A stretch of 14,645 nucleotides of DNA. Source: Candidatus Cloacimonadota bacterium (lineage in GTDB: Bacteria; Cloacimonadota; Cloacimonadia; Cloacimonadales; Cloacimonadaceae). The stretch's first letter is position 1. Every line of letters begins with the position of its first letter. Under the pieces are notes generated by a model, which saw only the letters and a program-made list of their open reading frames with translations, ran no database searches and had not been told where the DNA came from. The stretch is from positions 1 through 14,645 of the forward strand of contig JAQUHL010000014.1 in the NCBI GenBank assembly GCA_028683635.1, read 5' to 3'. Positions 1 to 6,242 of the stretch are shown here, in pieces. A program made the translations under genes and the position numbers.

Positions 1-722
1 TTGAGGACGTAATCGAGGGCGTCTGTGCCGATTGTAAGAGCATTGTCATAATCACCGCTGTCGATATATACGAGGCAGAGGTTGTTATAGATCATGGCCA
101 GGCGTTGTTTGTTATCGATTTTTTCATAGATGGTGCGTGATTTTTCGAAATAATCGAGAGCTTTATCGGTTTTATGCAATTCCCGGAAAAGGTTGCCAAG
201 GGAGTTATAGGAATTGGCCAGAGCTTCCTCATCACCAATATCCTGCAGCATTTCGATAGCCCGGTAGCAGCATTTCATGGCTTCCTCTTCCTTGGCGGAA
301 ATGGTGAAGGCCCGGGCGAGGTTTTGATAGCAGGAGCAGATCAGGCGGGGGGAATCAGTGGAGGCGATCATGTTTTCCCATTCCTCGATTGCTTCATAGT
401 ATTGACCCTGTTCAAAATTGATGATTGCCAGGTTGCTTCTTGCCCTCAGGAGGATGTCCTTGTTCTTTTGCCTGGTTCCGAGTTCGATGGCCAGGTTCAC
501 AAAGTGTTTGGACTTATCGAGTCTCCGGCTCATGCCATAGTACTGGGCAAGAGTAAAGAGGATGTGTTCCAGCAGCGGGTCCTGATCTTCAAGTATCTGG
601 TCTGCAATCAGTCCTTCAAATTCTGTGCAGATTTGCTGCACCTGATCTTTCTCAAAAGAAAAAAGCCCCTTCACCCAAGAGACAAGTTCCTTTCTCTTAT
701 CGTCCGACAGGGAATCTTTCAT
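1..722 (-). CDS. TPR-repeat protein, 3' end beyond the window
   Basis: I translated the minus strand from the ATG at 722-720; it stays open for 240 codons to the window edge, so the C-terminus is missing. After an N-terminal segment of about 45 residues, helix-turn-helix pairs of TPR type recur about every 40 residues (roughly 50-82, 90-123, 128-161, 168-201 and 208-240). They show the expected small residues and aromatics, for example ARSNLAIINFEQGQYYEAIEEW and SYNSLGNLFREL. The spacing of about 40 fits the longer TPR_12/MalT-like subtype. No signal peptide or membrane helix is visible, so a cytoplasmic scaffold is likely. In this subtype a kinase, adenylate cyclase or helix-turn-helix domain often follows the repeats, but none can be seen here. 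An AGAGG ribosome site lies 8 bases before the ATG. The gene is divergent from the MATE gene. The specific role is unknown. Confidence 0.85.
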   Translation of the reverse strand, partial: MKDSLSDDKRKELVSWVKGLFSFEKDQVQQICTEFEGLIADQILEDQDPLLEHILFTLAQYYGMSRRLDKSKHFVNLAIELGTRQKNKDILLRARSNLAIINFEQGQYYEAIEEWENMIASTDSPRLICSCYQNLARAFTISAKEEEAMKCCYRAIEMLQDIGDEEALANSYNSLGNLFRELHKTDKALDYFEKSRTIYEKIDNKQRLAMIYNNLCLVYIDSGDYDNALTIGTDALDYVL

Positions 723-1032
723 TATAGTGACCTCTCGTGGCGTTCTGCCAAAGCCAGAGTTCGGAATCAGGATAATTTTGTCCACCTTTTTTTTCTTTAA
801 GCCGGGTTTGTGGTCTGAGAAAGCTCACAGAGTTATAGCCAGGCAAGGCACTTGACAGATAGGTGGTGTTTGAAAAGGTGGCTATGGGAGACAGCTTTTC
901 ATCGAACCTGCCACCTCGGGAAAGATGAAGGAAACACCCAATCTCACGAAGGCAGGACGAGGCGTTCAAACGGGGAGACAAAACCCAGGTGTATCTCGTT
1001 CGCGGGGCTGAATACGCAGCTAAAGAAGGATA
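723..1032. other. Divergent intergenic region; possible structured leader of the MATE gene
   Basis: This 310-bp gap separates the TPR gene from the MATE gene. Short overlapping ORFs on both strands have no recognisable sequence and no ribosome sites, so I treat it as non-coding. On the plus strand two nested perfect 7-bp inverted repeats occur: 865-871 with 932-938 (GGTGTTT/AAACACC) and 876-882 with 910-916 (AGGTGGC/GCCACCT). A weaker 5-bp pairing (957-961 with 995-999) follows. This could be a folded 5' untranslated RNA. I could not match it to the riboswitch consensus sequences I know (cobalamin, TPP, SAM, guanidine, ZTP, c-di-GMP, Mn2+). No convincing promoter was found; TTGACA at 852-857 lacks a well-spaced -10. 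Confidence 0.35.
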
Positions 1033-2412
1033 ATGGAAAAGGATAAATTATATATTCTGGAGCGGATGCCGGTTCCGAAGGCTATCCTGAATCTGGCCTT
1101 ACCCACTGTGCTGAGCATGATGGTGCAGATTCTTTATAATCTGACGGATACCTTCTTCATCGGCAAGCTCAATGATGCCTATCAGGTGGCAGCGTTAACG
1201 ATAGCCCTGCCGGTTTTTATGGCACAGATGGCGCTGGCGGGGATCTTTGGCAATGGTGGCGCATCCTATCTCTCCCGGCTTTTGGGAATGAGGAAATTGA
1301 GCGAAGCGAGGGAGACTGTTACCACGGCTTTGTTCAGTGTGGCGGTGGGATCCATTGTCGTGGGAGGTATATCGGTGTTCATGATCGGTAGGATTCTGGA
1401 TCTTTTGGGAGCGAGCGCCAATACCTACCAGTATGCTTACAAGTATATGCGGATCATTCTTTTGGGTTCGCCAATCGTGATGTTCAATTTTTCCATGGCA
1501 CAACTGATCCGTGCTGAAGGTGCTGCCCGGATTGCCATGTATGGAATGCTGATCGGAACCGGATTGAACATCATTCTGGATCCTGTATTCATCTTTGTGT
1601 TCAATATGGGTGTAACCGGGGCAGCAGTGGCGACTTTGATCGGCAACCTCTTTGCAGTGAGCTTTTATAGCAGGTTTTATTTGAAAAAGATAAGCCTGGT
1701 GCCTCCTTCGCTGAAGTTTCTGCGCTTGAGAATGGTGATTTTCAAGGAAATTTTCAAGATCGGGATTCCTGCTTCGCTATCCCAGATTATGATGAGTATC
1801 GGCAGTTCAATATCTTATAAACTGGCTTCGGTATATTCGGATAACAATGTAGCTGCCCTGGGTGTGGCAATGAGGACCTTTTCGCTGCCGATCTTTATCT
1901 TCATTGGCATCTCGGTGGGCATCCAACCGCTGATCGGATATAGCTATGGGGCAAAGCTATTTGGCAGAATGCGGGAAACCATCCGGGTGGGCCTGATCAT
2001 AGCTTTGGGGATGGCGGTGTTGTTCCTGATCATTTTTGCCTTGTTCCCCACAGCCATGATCTCCGCCTTCATCAAACAGGAGGAAGTGGTGCAGATCGGG
2101 ACGATGGTTTTGGAGGCAGACGTCTTTGCCATTCCCTTTGCAGCCATTGGAATGATCTTCATGGTGTCCCTGCAAGCCTGGGGCAAGGCTTTCCCGGCTT
2201 TGATCGTAGCACTTTCCAGGCAGGGGCTGGCCTATCTTCCGGCTTTGGTGATCCTGAACAGGCTCTTCGGGTTTCAGGGGCTGGTTTTCGCTCTTCCTGT
2301 AGCGGATGCAGTGACCGTGCTCTTTTCCTCCTCATTTGTGTATTTTATCCTGAGGAAGATGCCTCATCAGGATCAGAAGGGCGGGCAACCTCTCTTTACA
2401 AAGCAGGACTGA
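1033..2412 (+). CDS. MATE family multidrug/cation efflux transporter
   Basis: This 459-residue, strongly hydrophobic protein has the length and layout of a MATE exporter: two homologous six-helix halves (about 17-220 and 235-440), giving 12 membrane helices. The first half starts with the typical PxxKAIxxLALPTxLSM segment and a YNLTDTFFIG motif (residues 35-44). Around 159-187 are LIRAEGAARIAMYG and GLNIILDPVFIF, both family hallmarks. The second half carries GIQPLIGYSYGA (296-307). MATE proteins sit in the inner membrane and export drugs or metabolites in exchange for Na+ or H+; neither substrate nor ion can be read from sequence. The ATG at 1033 follows AAGGA by only 2 bases, so spacing is tight. 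An alternative ATG at 1066 (MPVPKAI) would still leave helix 1 intact. A possibly structured leader lies upstream. Confidence 0.95.
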   Translation: MEKDKLYILERMPVPKAILNLALPTVLSMMVQILYNLTDTFFIGKLNDAYQVAALTIALPVFMAQMALAGIFGNGGASYLSRLLGMRKLSEARETVTTALFSVAVGSIVVGGISVFMIGRILDLLGASANTYQYAYKYMRIILLGSPIVMFNFSMAQLIRAEGAARIAMYGMLIGTGLNIILDPVFIFVFNMGVTGAAVATLIGNLFAVSFYSRFYLKKISLVPPSLKFLRLRMVIFKEIFKIGIPASLSQIMMSIGSSISYKLASVYSDNNVAALGVAMRTFSLPIFIFIGISVGIQPLIGYSYGAKLFGRMRETIRVGLIIALGMAVLFLIIFALFPTAMISAFIKQEEVVQIGTMVLEADVFAIPFAAIGMIFMVSLQAWGKAFPALIVALSRQGLAYLPALVILNRLFGFQGLVFALPVADAVTVLFSSSFVYFILRKMPHQDQKGGQPLFTKQD

Positions 2413-2430
2413 GACTTATACAGTTTCCAC

Positions 2431-2517
2431 TTTGAAATGACATAATCAAACGGGGCATGGGGCGGAGCCCCATACAATATTGGGTGGTGGGCTGGGCATG
2501 GATTATGTCATTTCAAA
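2431..2517 (-). repeat. 87-bp element with 17-bp terminal inverted repeats, copy E1
   Basis: Positions 2431-2447 (TTTGAAATGACATAATC) and 2501-2517 are perfect inverted copies. Between them an inner perfect 7-bp hairpin (2457-2463 with 2467-2473, loop GGA) is followed by a TGGGTGGTGGGCTGGGC stretch. The minus-strand reading aligns with copies at 3811-3897 and 12086-12150, sharing CCCAGCCC and CATRCCCCG blocks as well as the ends. It resembles a MITE or other small palindromic mobile repeat. It lies between the convergent ends of the MATE and M28 genes, where its stem could also end transcription from either side, though it has no T-run. Confidence 0.85.
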
Positions 2518-2529
2518 CTAAACACGATA

Positions 2530-3780
2530 TTATTTTCGGTATTTCTCTTTCCATTTGAGCTCTGGTTTGACAAGCAGGGAATGCCAGAGATAACGCTCGA
2601 TTTTATCCCGCAGGGAATCATCAATATCTTTGGTGACGGGGTAATACTGGGCATTGAGAATATGTTTCAATAGGACGTTTGTAGCCTTGGATACGCAGGA
2701 TAAGCCATATTCCGAGGTATGGCGGGCAAGGTCCTCCTCAGTATGGATATAATAGAGGGCTTTACCTCCCACCCGGGCAAGATTCAGCGAGGGGATTTCA
2801 TAGACGCTGAAAGGCATGCAATCGCTACTGTAGATATTCAGATTTTCACAGAAGAGCAGACCATTTTCCTTGAGCAATCCGGAGGAGTAACCCATAAGTT
2901 CCTTGGTTCCCAGCACAAACATCACATTTCTGCCGATCGGATCTCCAGCCAGATCGACGTTGATCACCAGTTTCACCCGATCCTTGATTTCCTCCTCATG
3001 ATCCCGGGCATAGGCAAAACTGCCCAAAAGACCAAGCTCCTCGCCAGAGAACCAAATGATCCTGAGATCCCGCTTGGGAGGGAAACGTTTGAAGTATTCG
3101 GCAGCCTTGATCAGACAGACACAGCCGCCGGCGTTGTCTGCAGCTCCGTGGGAACGGGCAACGGAATCATAATGACCCACCAGGAGGCTGAGGTTCCTAT
3201 CCGGCGCTGTGCCGGGAATATCGAGAATCAGGTTGTGTGCCTTCCGTTTTGTGGATTTCTGCTTGATGCTCAGCTTGATCTTCTTGCCAGAGAGCGAGAT
3301 GAGTTTCTCGGCAAAATCATAGCGGATCATCACAATGGGGAAGATTTCTTTCTTATCCCGGTTTTGGCGATGGGAATAGGAATAGGCTTTCTTGTGGGGA
3401 GCGGAAATACCGATGAAAGCTTTGACCCGGGTGTATTCATAGAGGTCGTAGATCCTTTTGTCGCTGTGGTAAAATAGCACGATCTTATCTTCATAGACAC
3501 CGGGATTATACATCAGGGCATCGGCGTTTTCCAGATATACAAGTTCCCCTTCCAGATCCTGGTTCCCGCACAGGCCATAGGGAGTGGCTTCCCAGCTTTT
3601 TGAGCCATAACTGATGCTGGCAGTGCCGGAATCAAAACCAAAAATATCAAATGCTTCAGTGATGGGCGCAAAACCCTGGGCGTTCAGATAATCGGCAATT
3701 ACCTTCCTTCCTCTGTTCTCTCCTTCAGTTCCGGCCAGGCGCTCGAAATCAAGCGCTTTTAGCAGTTGGTGCAAGGTCAT
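2530..3780 (-). CDS. M28 family zinc metallopeptidase (aminopeptidase-like)
   Basis: This 416-residue protein has the complete two-zinc site of M28 peptidases: H203 and D205 (VGHYDS), D215 (AADNAGG), the E247-E248 pair (SGEELGLLGS; general base then ligand), D276 (NVDLAGD) and H346 (YIHTEED). The stretch at about 60-170 looks like the protease-associated (PA) insertion often found ahead of the catalytic domain. Family members release N-terminal amino acids or hydrolyse related amide substrates. No signal peptide or lipobox is visible, so it is probably cytosolic, unlike many secreted M28 enzymes. GGAG sits 6 bases before the ATG. The gene stands alone, convergent with MATE and divergent from the propeller gene, and is bracketed by inverted copies of a small terminal-repeat element 12 bp past its stop and 30 bp before its start. 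The physiological substrate is unknown. Confidence 0.92.
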   Translation of the reverse strand: MTLHQLLKALDFERLAGTEGENRGRKVIADYLNAQGFAPITEAFDIFGFDSGTASISYGSKSWEATPYGLCGNQDLEGELVYLENADALMYNPGVYEDKIVLFYHSDKRIYDLYEYTRVKAFIGISAPHKKAYSYSHRQNRDKKEIFPIVMIRYDFAEKLISLSGKKIKLSIKQKSTKRKAHNLILDIPGTAPDRNLSLLVGHYDSVARSHGAADNAGGCVCLIKAAEYFKRFPPKRDLRIIWFSGEELGLLGSFAYARDHEEEIKDRVKLVINVDLAGDPIGRNVMFVLGTKELMGYSSGLLKENGLLFCENLNIYSSDCMPFSVYEIPSLNLARVGGKALYYIHTEEDLARHTSEYGLSCVSKATNVLLKHILNAQYYPVTKDIDDSLRDKIERYLWHSLLVKPELKWKEKYRK

Positions 3781-3810
3781 GTGGTCTCCTTTTTCCTCTT
3801 ATATCGTTAG

Positions 3811-3897
3811 TTTGAAATGACATAATCCCAGCCCGACCCACCATCTTGCTTTTGAATGGAGCGCTGTCCCATACCCCGGAGGAATATGTCATTTCTA
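3811..3897 (+). repeat. Terminal-inverted-repeat element, copy E2
   Basis: The left end TTTGAAATGACATAATC (3811-3827) is identical to the end of E1. The right end (3882-3897) is an imperfect inverted copy that keeps TATGTCATTTC. The interior shares CCCAGCCC, a CCCACCA block and CCATACCCCG with the reverse complement of E1, so it is the same element in the opposite orientation. It occupies the upstream region of the M28 gene. Its left arm overlaps where the promoter of that gene would be expected (a TATAAG lies close by on the minus strand), so it may affect expression. Confidence 0.78.
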
Positions 3898-4121
3898 CAT
3901 GAATTCTGGATCAGTGGTGCAAGAGCAGCATCCTGAGTATGTCTTTATTCAAAAGTTAGCGAAGTATCGCGAGCATCTTTATTTCTTGGTTATATTATGT
4001 CAAGAAAACTCTTGTCACGGGATAGCGGTGAAAAATATAATCGGATTTAGGGAACGATTTTTGCACACAAACTACAGCGCTGAGATCCACAATGATGGAT
4101 AAGCTCCAGAGGGGAAAAGCT
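3898..4121. other. Intergenic region upstream of the propeller gene
   Basis: Apart from the promoter at 4012-4041 I see no gene or repeat here. A 67-codon ORF starting at 3899 has no ribosome site or recognisable sequence and overlaps the next gene, so it is not called. The stretch is more AT-rich than the neighbouring genes, as expected of a promoter region. Confidence 0.5.
4012..4041 (+). promoter_or_regulatory. Sigma-70-type promoter for the propeller gene
   Basis: TTGTCA (4012-4017) and TATAAT (4036-4041) are separated by 18 bases: five of six and six of six matches to the consensus. Transcription would begin near 4048, leaving a leader of about 75 bases before the TTG start at 4122. This is the best-matching promoter I found in the window. 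Confidence 0.7.
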
Positions 4122-6239
4122 TTGAAGATAGTTTACCTGCACTTGATGCTGATTTTGGCATCGTTTCTCGGAGCGCAGGCAGCCCAGTGGGAGTTTTACA
4201 ATGCCAGGGCGGATAAAAGTCCGATCCTGGTAGCCCACGAGTATATCTATTATAGCCTCAATCCCGGTCTGGGCAGGATGAACCTTCATACCCTCGAAAC
4301 CGAAAGCTTTTATACCTTCAATTCCAGGATCGGAGCAGGACGGGTGCATAGCCTGTATCTGGATTATGAAGGCTCAGTTTGGATCGGTGGGGCAAACTGG
4401 CTCTGCAGTATAGATATCTCCGGGGATTGGCAGAGGCATGATCTCACGAGTGCGCCGCTGCCTCCTCTAAGCGTCGATGCAATCGTCCGGGATGAAGCGG
4501 GCCTGCTCTGGCTGGGCTGTTCAAATGGCTTGTTCCGCACCAATTTCTTCGAATGGCACTTATTTGATACAAACAATACCCCCCTTCAGAGTTCCGAGAT
4601 CAGGACTCTGCTGCTCGATTATCAGCAGCGGGTTTGGATCGGCACAGGAGGCACAAGTCCCCAACTGGCAGTCCATGATAATCAGGCCTGGCAGGTCTTT
4701 GAACAGAACTGGGGAGATATCAGATTTCTTCTTGAAGACATGCATAACCAACTCTGGATGGGTTGTGACAGTGGTTTGAAAAGCTATGACGGGGAGGGGT
4801 GGACAAACCACGGCAATCCCGGGCTCTACGTTCCCTGGGGGCAGTTTTCCTGCGGAGCAGCTGATGATGCAGGCAGGCTCTATATCGGCAGTCTGTATGG
4901 GCACATCTTCTCCTATGACGGAACGGACTGGGCTATGTATAATAGCCTGACAAACCCTTCCTGGCAGGGAAACCCCCTCAGCATGGCAACAGATAATCAG
5001 GGAAACCTCTATTATGCCAGCTCCATCCTCTATCGCAACCTCCAGCCCCTAAGCTGGATAGATCAGATCCAGAACCAGTTTCCGGTTACCGCCTTTCATA
5101 CAGTCAGCCAGAACCGGCTCTGGACGGCTCATAGCTATTCCGGCCTTAGCTGCTTCGACGGAAACATCTGGCAGAGCTATGATCAAAGCACTCTGAACCA
5201 CCTGCATTATGGGATAAACGACCTGGCCAGCGATGCTGAAAACAACCTCTGGGCGATTGGTGACGACTATATCATCCGCCAATATCAGGAAGCTTGGAGC
5301 GCAGAGCAGATTCCCCTGGAAGGGGATCTGGAACTGGGTGCTCTAAAGCGGATCTCCATCGGTCCCCGGGGTAGAATCTGGATCGGCAGTACCCAGGAAC
5401 TGCTGCTAAATGATGGAAATGGCTGGCAACGCTATACTAACCAGAATTCTCCCTTGCCGGGAAACCGGATCTATGCTCTGGATCATGATCTCTCAGGCAG
5501 GCTTTGGATCGCCACGGATGCTGGAATCGCAGTTAATGACCGGGATACCTGGAGGGGTTTTACCTCCGGTTCCGTGCCCTTCTTGAACCAGCCGATCAGT
5601 GATCTCCTTTGCGATGCTGAAGGCAGAGTATGGGCAAGGGACAACCAGGCTCTTTACAAATATGAAAACAGGGTGTGGAGCATCTACCTTATGCCCTATA
5701 ACTCCGAGGTTGTAAACTTGAATTCCAGCCTGGGGATGGATATGCTCGGACGGATCTGGCTTATCATACCCGGGCGGGGAATCGGCATCTTTGATGGTTC
5801 GGGATGGGAGATCATCAACAGCAATAATTCTCACCTGCAGTCCACCCTGATCCACAGCCTATACTCTGATCCCCGGGGTAAAATCTGGTTGGGAACCCCC
5901 ACTGGTGTACAGACCTGTTTCCTGGAGTTGGTATCCAATGAGGACCATATTTCCCCGATCGAACCAGGAGCCCGGCTGCTGGCCTCCCCAAATCCTTTCA
6001 ACCCCTGCACCAATATCAGTTTCCAGTTAGATAGAGGACAGCATCTGAGCCTCAAGATATATAACCTCAAGGGCGAACTGGTGAATACCCTGCATGAGGG
6101 ATTCCTGGATAAGGGGCAGCACTCCCTTATCTGGGATGGGACGGATGACCAGGCCCGGCCGGTCTCCTCCGGGATCTATCTATCCACTCTGCAAACCGGG
6201 GAGAGCTTCCTCACGGGGAAGATGGTGCTGATCAAATGA
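4122..6239 (+). CDS. Secreted two-component-regulator-propeller repeat protein with C-terminal FlgD/Por-type sorting domain
   Basis: The reading frame opens at ATG 4092, but TTG 4122 is preceded by AGAGGGG with 7 bases spacing, whereas 4092 has no good ribosome site. The TTG start yields a compact signal peptide, MKIVYLHLMLILASFLGAQA, with likely cleavage after AQA. The mature chain of about 685 residues holds a dozen or more Reg_prop-like blades recognised by D..G..WIGT/WLGC..GL motifs (WIGGANWL, WLGCSNGL, WIGTGG, WMGCDSGL, WIGSTQE, WIATDAGIAV, WLGTPTGVQ), enough for two seven-bladed propellers. The last 85 residues (ASPNPFNPCTNISF to GKMVLIK) match the FlgD Ig-like/T9SS type A sorting region common in FCB bacteria. 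There is no kinase or membrane helix, so it is an exported or surface-attached sensor-like or binding protein rather than a regulator. Ligand unknown. It stops 3 bases from the convergent sulfur gene. Confidence 0.88.
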   Translation: MKIVYLHLMLILASFLGAQAAQWEFYNARADKSPILVAHEYIYYSLNPGLGRMNLHTLETESFYTFNSRIGAGRVHSLYLDYEGSVWIGGANWLCSIDISGDWQRHDLTSAPLPPLSVDAIVRDEAGLLWLGCSNGLFRTNFFEWHLFDTNNTPLQSSEIRTLLLDYQQRVWIGTGGTSPQLAVHDNQAWQVFEQNWGDIRFLLEDMHNQLWMGCDSGLKSYDGEGWTNHGNPGLYVPWGQFSCGAADDAGRLYIGSLYGHIFSYDGTDWAMYNSLTNPSWQGNPLSMATDNQGNLYYASSILYRNLQPLSWIDQIQNQFPVTAFHTVSQNRLWTAHSYSGLSCFDGNIWQSYDQSTLNHLHYGINDLASDAENNLWAIGDDYIIRQYQEAWSAEQIPLEGDLELGALKRISIGPRGRIWIGSTQELLLNDGNGWQRYTNQNSPLPGNRIYALDHDLSGRLWIATDAGIAVNDRDTWRGFTSGSVPFLNQPISDLLCDAEGRVWARDNQALYKYENRVWSIYLMPYNSEVVNLNSSLGMDMLGRIWLIIPGRGIGIFDGSGWEIINSNNSHLQSTLIHSLYSDPRGKIWLGTPTGVQTCFLELVSNEDHISPIEPGARLLASPNPFNPCTNISFQLDRGQHLSLKIYNLKGELVNTLHEGFLDKGQHSLIWDGTDDQARPVSSGIYLSTLQTGESFLTGKMVLIK

Positions 6240-6242
6240 GGA

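Noticed and set aside
174..800. 208-codon plus-strand ORF
   Set aside because: It is antisense to the TPR gene, which reads as a clean repeat protein with a ribosome site; the plus-strand product has no recognisable features.
865..1032. Known riboswitch (cobalamin, guanidine-I, TPP, c-di-GMP)
   Set aside because: Individual words such as GGGGAGACAAAACCC recall parts of these classes, but the required core motifs are absent, so no class is assigned.
2719..3477. 252-codon plus-strand ORF
   Set aside because: Shadow of the M28 gene, whose full zinc site lies on the other strand.
3899..4102. 67-codon plus-strand ORF upstream of the propeller gene
   Set aside because: It overlaps the promoter and the next gene, starts within the edge of element E2 and has no ribosome site.
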